Assembly (NCBI RefSeq): GCF_026723865.1
Contig: NZ_CP113529.1
Location: 1,240,001 to 1,304,000, forward strand
Direction of reading: 5' to 3'
DNA: 64,000 nt
DNA from: Mycobacterium sp. Aquia_216
GTDB lineage: Bacteria; Actinomycetota; Actinomycetes; Mycobacteriales; Mycobacteriaceae
The notes beneath the pieces are model-generated. The model made no database searches, was not told where the DNA came from, and worked only from the letters and a program-made list of their open reading frames with translations. A program made the position numbers and the translations under genes. Below, in pieces: positions 16,827 to 25,580 of this stretch (the first letter of the stretch is position 1; each line of letters begins with the position of its first letter).

Positions 16827-17774
16827 GTGGCCAGAACCGATAACGACAGCTGGGAGATCACCGAGAGCGTGGGGGCGACGGCGCTGGGCGTCGCGGCATC
16901 CCGCGCGGCGGAGACCGAGAGCGACAATCCACTGATCCGTGACCCGTACGCGCGCGTCTTCCTCGACGCCGCCGGCGACGGAGTGTGGAACTGGTACTCA
17001 GCCCCGCAGCTGCCCGCCGAGCTCCTCGAGGCCGAACCCAATCTGGCGCAGCAGATGCAGGCGATGGTCGGCTACATGGCTTCCCGGACCGCTTTTTTCG
17101 ACGCGTTTTTTCTGGATGCGACGACGGCGGGCATCTCCCAGGCGGTGATCCTGGCGGCGGGCCTGGACGCGCGGTCGTGGCGGTTGCCGTGGCCGGACGG
17201 AACGACGGTCTACGAACTCGACCAGCCCAGGGTGCTGGATTTCAAAGCCTCGACGTTGGCCGAACACGGGGCAGAACCCGCCTGCAACCGGGTCGCCGTC
17301 CCGGTTGATCTGCGCCAGGATTGGCCGAAGTCGTTGCAGGAGGCCGGTTTTGACGCTTCGGCACCGAGTGTCTGGTCGGCCGAGGGGCTGATGCCGTATC
17401 TGCCGGCCGCGGCCCAGGAGCTGCTGTTCGAGCGCATCCAGGGGCTCACTGTCACCGGCAGCCGGATCGGCGTGGAGGCGCTGGGGCCGCAGTTTTTGGA
17501 CCCCGAGGCACGGGCGCGCCGGCGGGAACGGATGGATCGCGTCCGCGCGGCGTTCGCGAAAGCGGACCTGCAACGCGACGTGCCCAGCACCGACGAACTG
17601 TGGTACTTCGAAGAGCGCGAGGACGTGGGCGAGTGGTTCGGTCGCCACGGCTGGGATGTGACGGTGACCCCGTCGCTGGAACTGATGGCCGGGTATGGCC
17701 GCAGGCCGTCCGAAGAGGTCGAGAATGACGTCCCCGGGAACCTGTTCGTGGCCGCGCAGCGCTCGGCAAGGTAG
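16827..17774 (+). CDS. SAM-dependent methyltransferase (UPF0677 / LCM-like)
   Basis: A 315-residue class I methyltransferase of the mycobacterial UPF0677 family, related to leucine carboxyl methyltransferases. The SAM-binding strand reads [14 protein letters not shown], followed by the acidic end of strand 2 in YELDQP. The late motif [11 protein letters not shown] is characteristic of the family. The paralogous family is large in mycobacteria and its substrates are mostly unknown. The GTG at 16827 is chosen because GGGAGG sits eight bases upstream; an earlier GTG at 16821 is too close to it. It is divergent from the membrane protein gene, and two 15-bp repeats lie in the shared upstream region. 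Confidence 0.88.
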   Translation: MARTDNDSWEITESVGATALGVAASRAAETESDNPLIRDPYARVFLDAAGDGVWNWYSAPQLPAELLEAEPNLAQQMQAMVGYMASRTAFFDAFFLDATTAGISQAVILAAGLDARSWRLPWPDGTTVYELDQPRVLDFKASTLAEHGAEPACNRVAVPVDLRQDWPKSLQEAGFDASAPSVWSAEGLMPYLPAAAQELLFERIQGLTVTGSRIGVEALGPQFLDPEARARRRERMDRVRAAFAKADLQRDVPSTDELWYFEEREDVGEWFGRHGWDVTVTPSLELMAGYGRRPSEEVENDVPGNLFVAAQRSAR

Positions 17775-17940
17775 CGGACCGCCGCCGAATCTCATCGGCG
17801 TAGCTGCGAACTCATCAGCCCTACAGCGGGTGTTCGTGTCGATGTAACGGCTGGTTAGACCTTGATGGCGAATGCTGTGGGCGAAACCGACGCCGTCAAT
17901 TGGGGTGGGTCGGAGTGGCGACACGCCGACAGGAGAAGCC

Positions 17941-19371
17941 ATGAGCATTGCCAAGGTCGCGCCCGGCGCCATCACCGCGGGCAAACCGATCGAGATAGCG
18001 TTTTCGGGACGATTTGGTTTTGGTATCTACCGCTGGGCTTACCTGCCGTTCGACGTGCCGCCCGGCGTGCAACAAATTCGGGTGGCCACCTCCCACGACT
18101 TCGGTGTGGGTGGCCCGGCACGAAATGTGTTGGATCTAGGGATGTTTGGGCCGGCCGGCTACGACATGGGTAATGCGGCCGGGTTCAAGGGCTGGTCCGG
18201 CGGCGCCCGCGACGGCTTTGTGATCTCCAGTGCCTATGCCACGCCCGGTTACCTGGCCGGCCCCATCGAGCCGGGCGTATGGGCGGTGGCGCTGGGCCCC
18301 GTGGTCCTCAGTCCGTGGGGGATGGCATGGCAGGTGCGGGTCACGCTGGACAGCGACCAGCCCGCCACGCCACCCGCGCCGCCGGTCGCGCCGGACGGTT
18401 TGCCGACGGCGTTCATACCCGCCTCGGTCGGTGGTGCGCGCTGGTACCGCGGCGACCTGCATCTGCATACGGAGCATTCCGACGGTGAGCGTGATCCCGC
18501 TGAGCTGGTGTCGGACGCGCACGCCGGCGGGCTCGACTTCATCGTTTCGACCGAGCACAACACCAACTCGGCCAACCGGGTTTGGCCCGCGTGCCGCACC
18601 GGATCGCTCCTGGTGATTCCGGGCGTGGAGGTCACCACCCGCCACGGTCATTGGCTCGCCGTCGGCCTGCCTCCGCGCGGCTGGGTCGACTGGCGATACG
18701 GGCCGCGCGACGGGGTGTTTCCCCGCTTCGCTGCCGAGGTTCGCCAAGACGGTGGCTTGGTGGTCGCTGCCCACCCCGCCGCGCCGGTGCCGGGCTCGGC
18801 GTGGGAATTCGGTTTCACCGACGTGGACGCGCTGGAGGTGTGGAATGGCCGGTGGAACGTCGATGATGAAGTAGCCCTTCGTATTTGGCAACGACTACTG
18901 CGGCAGGGCCGGCGCGTCGCCGCGGTCGGCGGCAGCGACTCCCACGCCAAACGCCAGCTGGTCGGCGCGCCGCAGACGGCCGTGCACGCGGCCGAGTTGT
19001 CGGTCCCCGCGATCGTCGACGGCCTGCGCCGCGGCCGCTCGTACATCGTCGGTTCACGCGAGGTCGCGTGCGAACTGACCGCGTCCCGCGCGAGCGGCGG
19101 CGACGTGGCCGGCCCCGGCCAGCAGCTGCGGGTACCGCCCGGCGCCGCGGCGACGGTCACCGCGGTCATCAGCGGAGCGCCCGGTGCCAGTGCCGCCCTG
19201 ATCACCGCAACCGGCTGCATCGGCCGAGCGCCGGTAACCTCGGCACGGAGCAGGTTGCAATGGGAGTTCGACGCCACGTCGGCGCGCTTTGCCCGACTCG
19301 AGGTACGCGACGGGCGGCGCGGCCGGCTCGGCGCGATGGTCGCCTTGACGAATCCGGTGTGGCTAGCCTGA
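17941..19371 (+). CDS. CehA/McbA-type PHP-domain metallohydrolase
   Basis: A 476-residue protein with an N-terminal beta-sandwich-like region (1-165) and a C-terminal PHP metallohydrolase domain. The metal-binding motifs are clear: GDLHLHTEHSDG (171-182) with His174 and His176, STEHN with Glu205/His206, and GSDSH further on. CehA/McbA-family proteins hydrolyse carbamates, phosphoesters or similar bonds using two or three metal ions. No signal peptide is seen, so it is probably cytoplasmic. AGGAG five bases before the ATG at 17941 fixes the start. The nitroreductase starts 60 bases downstream on the same strand, so the two may be co-transcribed. Substrate unknown. Confidence 0.82.
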   Translation: MSIAKVAPGAITAGKPIEIAFSGRFGFGIYRWAYLPFDVPPGVQQIRVATSHDFGVGGPARNVLDLGMFGPAGYDMGNAAGFKGWSGGARDGFVISSAYATPGYLAGPIEPGVWAVALGPVVLSPWGMAWQVRVTLDSDQPATPPAPPVAPDGLPTAFIPASVGGARWYRGDLHLHTEHSDGERDPAELVSDAHAGGLDFIVSTEHNTNSANRVWPACRTGSLLVIPGVEVTTRHGHWLAVGLPPRGWVDWRYGPRDGVFPRFAAEVRQDGGLVVAAHPAAPVPGSAWEFGFTDVDALEVWNGRWNVDDEVALRIWQRLLRQGRRVAAVGGSDSHAKRQLVGAPQTAVHAAELSVPAIVDGLRRGRSYIVGSREVACELTASRASGGDVAGPGQQLRVPPGAAATVTAVISGAPGASAALITATGCIGRAPVTSARSRLQWEFDATSARFARLEVRDGRRGRLGAMVALTNPVWLA

Positions 19372-19431
19372 GAACGGGTAGAGCACACCAGCATTCGCGG
19401 TGTGGGCGCGCGCAGACGAGAGAGGAACGAG

Positions 19432-19947
19432 ATGGAAACCTGGGACGCTATCTGCGCTCGGCGCAATGTTCGTCAATACCAGCCGCGACCGGTGCCGGAG
19501 GACGACCTGAATCGGATCGCCGAGGCCGGATGGCGGGCGCCGTCGGCGAAAAACCGCCAGCCGTGGGACTTCGTGATCGTCACCGATCCGGCTCAGCTGC
19601 AGGAGCTGTCCACGGTTTGGCGCGGCGCCGGTCATATCGCGTCGGCTCCGGCCGCGATCGTGTTGGTCGTGCCGGTTCCCCCGGACGAGCGCCGGCTGGT
19701 GACCGACAACTACGACGTCGGTCAGGCGACGATGGCGATGATGATCGCGGCCACCGACCTGGGTATCGGCACCGGCCATTCGTCGGTCGGTGACCAGGAG
19801 AAGGCGCGCGCGATCCTGGGCGTCCCGGACGACTACCTGGTGGCTTTCATGCTCGGCGTCGGATATCCGGCCGACCGTCCGATCACCCCGATCCGTAAGC
19901 CGGACCGGCGCCCGTTCGACGAGGTCGTCCACCGCGGACGCTGGTAG
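19432..19947 (+). CDS. Nitroreductase-family FMN oxidoreductase
   Basis: A 171-residue FMN enzyme of the nitroreductase superfamily. The N-terminus has the FMN-phosphate-binding pattern CARRNVRQYQPRPVP, followed by the WRAPSAKNRQPW segment that contacts FMN, and a later GIGTGHSSVG loop. These enzymes reduce nitro groups, quinones or enones with NAD(P)H. The ATG at 19432 is preferred because AGAGGA precedes it by six bases. It lies 60 bases after the PHP-domain gene and eight bases before the methyltransferase gene, forming a three-gene run on the plus strand. Confidence 0.88.
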   Translation: METWDAICARRNVRQYQPRPVPEDDLNRIAEAGWRAPSAKNRQPWDFVIVTDPAQLQELSTVWRGAGHIASAPAAIVLVVPVPPDERRLVTDNYDVGQATMAMMIAATDLGIGTGHSSVGDQEKARAILGVPDDYLVAFMLGVGYPADRPITPIRKPDRRPFDEVVHRGRW

Positions 19948-19955
19948 GTGACACG

Positions 19956-20723
19956 GTGGCGGACACGGGACTGACGCGCGAGCACCAAGGCGAATACGGA
20001 TACGACGGGTCTTTCAACAGGGTTTCGCCCAGGGCGCAGGTCGGCGGCGTGGCCGGCATTTCTGCCGTCCTGTTCGCGGCCGCCGGTGTCGCCCTGGCCC
20101 GCGGCAACCGGCTGGCGGCGGCGCTCGGTGCGGCCTCGGCAGTCCAGGTGCTCGCGACGACCGCGTCCTACATCTACGCGACGAGACGGGGCAAGTTCGT
20201 GGCGTGGGAGCGGATCCTCGACGAGCTGGGGCTGCGGGGCGACGAAACCGTGCTCGATCTCGGATGCGGGCGCGGTGCGGTGTTGCTCGCCGCCGCGAAG
20301 CGGGTGCCGCGCGGCCGCGCGATCGGCGTCGATCTGTGGCGTGCCGACCAGACCGACAATTCGCAGCAGGCAACGTTGTCCAACGCGGACCTGGAAAGCG
20401 TCGCCGAGCTCATCGAGGTGCACACCGCGGACATGACCGCGCTGCCCTTGGCCGACGAGAGCGTGGACGCCATCGTCAGCAGTTTGGCCATCCACAACAT
20501 TGGGACCCACGAGGGCCGGCGAAAGGCGCTGGACGAAGCGGTTCGAGTGCTGCGCCCGGGTGCTCGACTCGCGATCGCCGACCTCTGGGAAACGAATCGC
20601 CACGCCGCTCATTTGCGCCAACTGGGTTGGCACAACGTGCGGCGGCGCAACCTCGGCTGGCGCATGTGGTTCGGCGGTCCCTGGTTCGCCACCCGTTTGG
20701 TCACCGCGACGAAACCGGGCTGA
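19956..20723 (+). CDS. Class I SAM-dependent methyltransferase with two N-terminal hydrophobic segments
   Basis: A 255-residue protein. Residues about 30-75 form one or two hydrophobic helices (GISAVLFAAAGVALA and ALGAASAVQVLATTA), so the enzyme is probably membrane-attached. The rest is a class I methyltransferase: motif I VLDLGCGRGAVLL, acidic strand-2 end AIGVDLW, a DMTALPLADESVD segment and the late VLRPGARLAIADLWE strand. The substrate is unknown; a lipid or quinone is plausible given the membrane segment. The GTG at 19956 follows the nitroreductase stop by eight bases, which suggests co-translation. No strong ribosome binding site is seen. Confidence 0.8.
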   Translation: MADTGLTREHQGEYGYDGSFNRVSPRAQVGGVAGISAVLFAAAGVALARGNRLAAALGAASAVQVLATTASYIYATRRGKFVAWERILDELGLRGDETVLDLGCGRGAVLLAAAKRVPRGRAIGVDLWRADQTDNSQQATLSNADLESVAELIEVHTADMTALPLADESVDAIVSSLAIHNIGTHEGRRKALDEAVRVLRPGARLAIADLWETNRHAAHLRQLGWHNVRRRNLGWRMWFGGPWFATRLVTATKPG

Positions 20724-20899
20724 TGCCAGCGGCGGGTCAGGGCAGGATCGCGTCGTAGTCGACGAGCAGATGCCTTGGGCCGCGGAACACTCGGCTGATG
20801 GCGACACGGCGGTGGTAGCAACGCGAATCACGGTGTTCTCGAAACCCTTTCGCGGGCGGGAGTAGAGATTGCGAGTCGTGGTCGACGCAGTGCTAGGGC

Positions 20900-21367
20900 A
20901 TGCTGAATGTCATGAACAGAAACGAGATCACCGAACAGATCGTCGTTGCGCGCCTGACGCGCGGCTTGACGTGGCAGGAGCTGGCCGATGCCATCGACCG
21001 GCCGGTGGTGTGGACCACGTCGGCGTTGCTCGGCCAGCATCCGATTCCAGCGGAGCTCGGCAAGGTGCTGGCCGAGATGCTGGGTCTCGAGGAGTCGGCG
21101 GTGCCCGTGCTGGCGGCGCCGCCGATGCGCGGCGGGCTGCCCACGGCGGTGCCGACCGACCCCACCATCTACCGCTTCTACGAAGCGCTTCAGGTGTACG
21201 GCCCCGCCATCAAGGAACTCATCCACGAGCAGTTCGGTGATGGCATCATGAGCGCGATCAACTTCAGCGTCGACCTGGAGAAGAAACCTCACCCCTCGGG
21301 CGACCGTATCGTCGTGACCTTCGACGGCAAATATCTTGCCTACGACTGGGTTTCGGCGGAAAGCTAG
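20900..21367 (+). CDS. cynS: Cyanate hydratase (cyanase)
   Basis: A 155-residue cyanase, which converts cyanate and bicarbonate to carbamate (then ammonia) and CO2. The three catalytic residues match the Escherichia coli enzyme in identity and spacing: Arg92 and Glu95 in YRFYEALQ, and Ser118 in DGIMSAINF. The N-terminal helical DNA-binding-like domain of the family is also present. Start is either 20900 or the ATG at 20912; neither has a strong ribosome binding site, and 20900 gives the usual length. The stop is directly followed by the ATG of a patatin-like gene with no gap. No carbonic anhydrase (cynT) or cyanate transporter (cynX) is next to it. Confidence 0.93.
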   Translation: MLNVMNRNEITEQIVVARLTRGLTWQELADAIDRPVVWTTSALLGQHPIPAELGKVLAEMLGLEESAVPVLAAPPMRGGLPTAVPTDPTIYRFYEALQVYGPAIKELIHEQFGDGIMSAINFSVDLEKKPHPSGDRIVVTFDGKYLAYDWVSAES

Positions 21368-22399
21368 ATGGCGAAAGCGGACCAATGCAACACTGTCGAT
21401 CTCGTGCTCTCCGGCGGCGGAGTGAAATTCATCGGCCTGGTGGGCGCCGTCGTGGCCATCATGGATGCCGGATATTCGATCAGGAGGGTGTCCGGTGTTT
21501 CGGCCGGCTCGGTGGTCGCCGCGATTTTGTCTGCCGGAGCTGACCGGCTGAGCAGCCAGGAAGTGAAGGACCTCGCGTTCTCGGTACCGCTGGACAAGTG
21601 GCGGGACGCGGGATCCGTCCCGGTGCTCGGTGAAGCCTGGGGGCTGGTGAGGGGAACCAGCCTGTACCGGGGCGATGTGGCGCACGACTGGATCCGCAGC
21701 GAGCTGAAGAACCTGGGTGTCACCTCCTTTGGAGATCTACTCCTCGACGAGGAACAGATTCCCAAGGCGCGGCGCTCTCGGCTGGTGGTCACAGTCGCCG
21801 ACCTGACTGCGGCGCAGCTGGTCAGGTTGCCGTGGGATTACCGGCGGCTCTATGGACTGGACCCCGATGAGCAGCCGGTCGCCCAAGCGGTGCGCGCTTC
21901 AATGGCGATCCCGTTCTTTTACCGCCCGGTCAAGCTGGAGGGTGTCAGCGGTGCGACATCGACACTCGTCGACGGTGGCGTGCTGTCGAATTTCCCGATC
22001 GACACCTTCGACCGCCCGGACGGCAAAGCTCCGCGGTGGCCCACGTTTGGTATCACGGTTTTGCCGAGGCCTACCGAGGGCATCGGTGCGGTGATGCCGG
22101 CGTTGAAGCCGCTGCGCTTTTTTGCACAGACGGCATTGCTGGAAAGCCTGCTCACCACGATGCTGGCCGGCCACGACCAGACCCACCTCAACCAGCCGTG
22201 GGTCGCTGCCCGCGCGATCGCGGTCGAATCGACCAATGTGGGCGTGCTCGACTTCGATGTCCCGAGGGCGCGCCTGGAAGAGCTCTACGACCATGGCTAT
22301 GAGGCCGCCCAGGAGTTCCTTTCGACGTGGGACTGGCCGACGTATCTGAAACACTTCCGCGGCGGCGGTTGGCCGCTATCGGATCCAGCCCAAGGGTGA
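21368..22399 (+). CDS. Patatin-like phospholipase
   Basis: A 343-residue serine acyl hydrolase of the patatin family. The oxyanion-hole run is LVLSGGGVKFIGLVG (11-26 region), the nucleophile elbow is GVSAG with Ser45, and the catalytic Asp202 lies in LVDGG, giving the Ser-Asp dyad. No signal peptide or membrane helix is seen, so it is likely cytoplasmic and acts on lipids or acyl esters. Its ATG follows the cyanase stop codon directly, which strongly suggests translational coupling. A metabolic link with cyanate degradation is not obvious. Confidence 0.9.
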   Translation: MAKADQCNTVDLVLSGGGVKFIGLVGAVVAIMDAGYSIRRVSGVSAGSVVAAILSAGADRLSSQEVKDLAFSVPLDKWRDAGSVPVLGEAWGLVRGTSLYRGDVAHDWIRSELKNLGVTSFGDLLLDEEQIPKARRSRLVVTVADLTAAQLVRLPWDYRRLYGLDPDEQPVAQAVRASMAIPFFYRPVKLEGVSGATSTLVDGGVLSNFPIDTFDRPDGKAPRWPTFGITVLPRPTEGIGAVMPALKPLRFFAQTALLESLLTTMLAGHDQTHLNQPWVAARAIAVESTNVGVLDFDVPRARLEELYDHGYEAAQEFLSTWDWPTYLKHFRGGGWPLSDPAQG

Positions 22400-22490
22400 A
22401 GTGACGGCTGGGCGCCAGCGTGCCAGACTTCGGGATGGAGGAGGCGACGGGAGGTGGGGCGGTTGCCACGGCAACCGCGTCGCCTTCTCC

Positions 22491-23186
22491 CTACAGACCG
22501 AATTCGGCTTCTATGCCGTCGATTCCGGCGCGCAGCGCTTTGAGAGTGTCGGCGCGGGCCCGCAATTTCGTTGCGGCGTGGGCGTGCTGGTGCAGGCTGG
22601 CGAATTCCTGCGCGGCTTCCTCGGCACGGCTGACCACCATCTCGGGCAACACGATCTCGTCGACAAAGCCAGCGGCGAGCGCCGTTTCACCGAAGAAGGT
22701 CTTCGCCAGCCCCGTGGCTTGCTGATAGGCCGACCGGGTCAGCCGCAGCTTCATGATCTCCAGGGCCGCGTAGGGGATCGTCATGCCGATCGCCACCTCG
22801 TTGGCCTGGATGTTGTAGGCGTGCGCCGCCACCCGGTGGTCGCCGGAGGACAACAGGAACGACCCCATCGCGATGGCGTGTCCGGTACAGGCGATCACCA
22901 CCGGTTTCGGGTACGACAACAGCCGATAAGACAACTCGAAGCCGCCCCTGAGCATGTCGATCGCGGGCTGCGTCTCGCCGGAGGTCAGGATCTTCAGGTC
23001 GAATCCGCCGCTGAATACTCGCTCATTGCCGGTGATGACGATCGCGCCCACGTTATCGCTGTCGGCCTGGTCGATGGCCTCGTTGAGCGCCGACTGCATG
23101 GTCGGGCCGAGCGCATTGACCTTGCCGTCGTCCATCCTGAGGACCGCGATGGCATCCTTGCGGCTGTAGGTGACCGGTCCGCTCAT
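22491..23186 (-). CDS. echA3: Enoyl-CoA hydratase/isomerase-family protein (EchA3-like)
   Basis: A 231-residue crotonase-fold protein, shorter than typical hydratases of about 260. The oxyanion-hole pattern is seen in ERVFSGGFDLK and in GHAIAMGSFLLSSGDHR. Known crotonases hydrate enoyl-CoA in beta-oxidation, or have diverged; the second catalytic Glu is not evident in the ANEVAIGMTIP segment except as Glu within that loop. GAAGGAG stands six bases before the ATG. The position upstream of a membrane-anchored protein and glyoxalase II matches, from memory, Rv0632c in M. tuberculosis. A fatty acid or cholesterol side-chain role is inferred only. Confidence 0.85.
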   Translation of the reverse strand: MSGPVTYSRKDAIAVLRMDDGKVNALGPTMQSALNEAIDQADSDNVGAIVITGNERVFSGGFDLKILTSGETQPAIDMLRGGFELSYRLLSYPKPVVIACTGHAIAMGSFLLSSGDHRVAAHAYNIQANEVAIGMTIPYAALEIMKLRLTRSAYQQATGLAKTFFGETALAAGFVDEIVLPEMVVSRAEEAAQEFASLHQHAHAATKLRARADTLKALRAGIDGIEAEFGL

Positions 23187-23263
23187 GAGAACTCCTTCGC
23201 TACAGGCAATCGATTGAATCAGATTGACATTGCCTGAACCCCGCGGGGCCGGACGTACGACGG

Positions 23264-24097
23264 TCAGACCTGCTCGCCGCGATGTTTACCGAGATCGTCC
23301 GGGGAGTTAGCCCAGCGCAGGCCGACGTCAGTGGGTGCGTCGAGCTGCCGGGCGCGCCAGCGGTCCTGAGTTTCGGCCACCGCGTTGTTGATTCGTTCGA
23401 TCTCGGCGCGGAACACGTCGGGACGAGTTTCCTTGCTCGCGTAGTGGAAGTAGGTCAGCAGGCTGCGTAGCAGTTCCAGTTTCTGCTTTTCCCTCTTGGC
23501 CAGGTCATGCGTCGTCATCAGCTCGATGCGCTGAACGGGCGGCAGGGCATCCCAGTCCAGTACCACGTTCGTCTCCAGCGGCTGGCGCTCGCGCTCCCAG
23601 AACCGCCACCCGCGCGGCTTGTCCGGGCGGTCGTAGTAGGTCACCGACCCGGTGAAGCGAGATTCGATGGCACCGCCGATTTCCGCGCGGTCGAGCGCCG
23701 AATCCCAGACCAACCGCCACTCCTGGCCCGGCGCGAGTACCGGCAATTCGCGGGGCAGCTGCAGTTCGACGACTTCGGCATATCCGTCGGTGGAATTTTC
23801 GTATTCGGCCACCGTTGGCGGAGTCGGAAATGAAAAGCGGATGTCGTAGGCCGCGGTTCGGCCGAAATTCCGGACGACCAGCTCGATCACATGCCAGTCC
23901 GCGGCATGCGGTTCCATCAACATGCCGACGTGTGGGCGCGTCTGCTCGGCGACCAACCGGCGGTTTCGGCCGATCTGGTGGTTGGCGAAGACCAGCGCGA
24001 CCACGCCAAGCGCGATCGCCGCCCAGGCAGCCCACGCCAACCAGGTGCTGGACTCAACATTGGTGACCCCGTGCCAGCTGCCCTGGATCCACCCCAT
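23264..24097 (-). CDS. Membrane-anchored conserved hypothetical protein
   Basis: A 277-residue protein with one N-terminal transmembrane helix (about residues 18-40, WLAWAAWAAIALGVVALVF). The rest is soluble and contains a beta-rich part (HVIELVVRNFGRTAAYDIRF, about 70-150) resembling Ig-like domains, then a helical C-terminus rich in Lys, Arg and Glu. No catalytic motif is recognised. The ATG at 24097 is preferred over 24106 because GGAGGG lies at a proper distance from it. It occupies the position that I recall as Rv0633c in M. tuberculosis, between echA3 and glyoxalase II. Function unknown. Confidence 0.7.
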   Translation of the reverse strand: MGWIQGSWHGVTNVESSTWLAWAAWAAIALGVVALVFANHQIGRNRRLVAEQTRPHVGMLMEPHAADWHVIELVVRNFGRTAAYDIRFSFPTPPTVAEYENSTDGYAEVVELQLPRELPVLAPGQEWRLVWDSALDRAEIGGAIESRFTGSVTYYDRPDKPRGWRFWERERQPLETNVVLDWDALPPVQRIELMTTHDLAKREKQKLELLRSLLTYFHYASKETRPDVFRAEIERINNAVAETQDRWRARQLDAPTDVGLRWANSPDDLGKHRGEQV

Positions 24098-24230
24098 TGA
24101 ATCCATCCCTCCGCTTATATCACAGCGATGTGCATCCGAAATTCTGCTGGCCCGGCTGCGGAATCGCAATGACCATGTGATTAATCATGTTGGCGCAAAT
24201 ATCGAACGCGAGAAACGCCCGCTCAATCAG

Positions 24231-24953
24231 CTAGCCGCCCATCAACATTCGCCACTGATCAAGATTGGTGGCGCGATACACATAGTTGGAGCGTTTGACC
24301 TCTGTCAGTGACGCGCTGGGATCGACGGAATACCAATGCCCCGGGAAGACGGTCGGATCGCCGGGCAGCGCGGCCAGTTGCTGCAGGCTGCGGTACATCT
24401 CGTCGGAGTCGCCGCCCGGAAAGTCGGTGCGTCCGCAGCCGTCCAGGAACAGCGTGTCACCGGCAACCAGCCGGCCGTCGAGCAGAAAGCACTGACTACC
24501 CGGCGTATGACCCGGGGTATGCAGCAGCTCGATCTCGATATCGCCGATGTTGATCTTGTCGCCGTGTTCGTGGGTGGTCAGGTCGTCGACACTAATCCCG
24601 GTGACCCGCGAAACCCAGAGCGCCTCATGGGTATTCACGTGCACCGGCACACTCGTCCGCTCCAGCAAGTCGGCGAGTCCGTTGAGTTCGAAGCCCATCA
24701 TCGAGCCGCCCACATGGTCCGGGTGGTGGTGAGTGACCAGCACCCCGGACAAGTGCAGGCCGTCGGCTTCCACCGCGTCGACCAGCTCGCCGGCGGCATA
24801 CGCCGGGTCGACTACGACGCAGTCCCCGGTCTGACGATCACCGATCAGGTATGCGAAATTGCGCATTTGTGTCGCGAACACGTCGCCGGCAGCGAAATCG
24901 CGGCCGGCGAGCAGTTGGCGGAAATACAATCGGTCCGCTGACGATTCTGTCAC
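24231..24953 (-). CDS. Glyoxalase II-like metallo-beta-lactamase-fold hydrolase
   Basis: A 240-residue binuclear metal hydrolase. The metal motif THHHPDHVGG (His75, His77, Asp79, His80) is complete, with the later metal ligands in HTPGHTPGS, VAGDTLFLDG and PGHW. This is the pattern of hydroxyacylglutathione hydrolase-type enzymes; mycobacteria use mycothiol rather than glutathione, so the thioester substrate may differ. The GTG start at 24953 has only a weak upstream site. It is divergent from the small VapB-like gene. Cytoplasmic; likely part of methylglyoxal or thioester detoxification. Confidence 0.87.
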   Translation of the reverse strand: MTESSADRLYFRQLLAGRDFAAGDVFATQMRNFAYLIGDRQTGDCVVVDPAYAAGELVDAVEADGLHLSGVLVTHHHPDHVGGSMMGFELNGLADLLERTSVPVHVNTHEALWVSRVTGISVDDLTTHEHGDKINIGDIEIELLHTPGHTPGSQCFLLDGRLVAGDTLFLDGCGRTDFPGGDSDEMYRSLQQLAALPGDPTVFPGHWYSVDPSASLTEVKRSNYVYRATNLDQWRMLMGG

Positions 24954-25064
24954 CGCATCAGACTATGACCCGGTCGAGCAACCTCGTAGTTCGGGCGCAT
25001 CGCGGCCTGTCAATCGCGCTTTCTGGCGAACGCCTGGCTGGTGTCCGGTGGGTATTGTTGGTTC

Positions 25065-25277
25065 ATGTTGAAGAAGGTCGAGATCGAGATCGACGACGAT
25101 CTGGTCCAAGAAGCAAAACGTCGATATCACCTGTCTGATGCGCGCGAGGCCGTCCACCTCGCGCTGCGGACTCTGCTCGACGACACCCCGGACGCAGATG
25201 GCGACCAAGAGGACGTTTACGACGAGTTCAGCGACCTCAGCGCGTGGCTACCGCATCGCAATAGCGATGGTGGCTGA
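25065..25277 (+). CDS. Orphan VapB-like antitoxin
   Basis: A 70-residue protein with an N-terminal strand and helices (KKVEIEIDDDLVQEAKRRYH then SDAREAVHLALRTLL), the ribbon-helix-helix pattern of VapB/DUF2191 antitoxins, and an acidic C-terminal tail. VapB proteins bind their VapC PIN-domain toxin and repress their own operon. No PIN-domain gene is found here: the next features downstream are tRNA genes. From memory a similar orphan (Rv0634A) sits at the same place in M. tuberculosis, so this may be an ancestral stand-alone regulator. ATG at 25065 is chosen as the start of the conserved helix region; an upstream GTG at 25041 is possible. Confidence 0.7.
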   Translation: MLKKVEIEIDDDLVQEAKRRYHLSDAREAVHLALRTLLDDTPDADGDQEDVYDEFSDLSAWLPHRNSDGG

Positions 25278-25292
25278 ACTTCCGCACGTGGT

Positions 25293-25322
25293 TTGGTGCC
25301 GTCGCGCGTCGCGCTGTACCCT
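25293..25322 (+). promoter_or_regulatory. Promoter of the tRNA-Thr/tRNA-Met transcription unit
   Basis: TTGGTG (25293-25298) and TACCCT (25317-25322) are separated by 18 bases, about 40 bases upstream of tRNA-Thr. The boxes fit the mycobacterial SigA pattern. The same transcript could continue into rpmG and hadABC. Confidence 0.55.
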
Positions 25323-25362
25323 CTTTTAGGCCCGCGGCACGACTGGTCGCTACGGGTTTCAG

Positions 25363-25435
25363 GCCCCCTTAGCTCAGTCGGTAGAGCGTTTCCATGGTAA
25401 GGAAAAGGTCAACGGTTCGATTCCGTTAGGGGGCT
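25363..25435 (+). tRNA. thrT: tRNA-Thr (anticodon GGT)
   Basis: 73 bases folding as a cloverleaf. The acceptor stem GCCCCCT pairs with AGGGGGC, the anticodon stem TTTCC/GGAAA encloses the loop ATGGTAA with anticodon GGT, and the T-arm contains GGTTCGATTCC. It precedes tRNA-Met by 36 bases. No CCA is encoded. Confidence 0.95.
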
Positions 25436-25471
25436 CGGCGGACGCCGAACAGGCGGACGGCGGGTACCAGA

Positions 25472-25545
<74 letters not shown>

Positions 25546-25580
25546 CAACACAACAATGTGAAGTGTGAGAGAGAACTGAT

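Noticed and set aside
20737..20840. Minus-strand frame ending RVFRGPRHLLVDYDAILP before a stop at 20737-20739
   Set aside because: It looks protein-like, perhaps the C-terminus of a lost gene such as a P450, but there is no start codon with a binding site, no recognisable motif, and it is only about 50 codons from the preceding stop.
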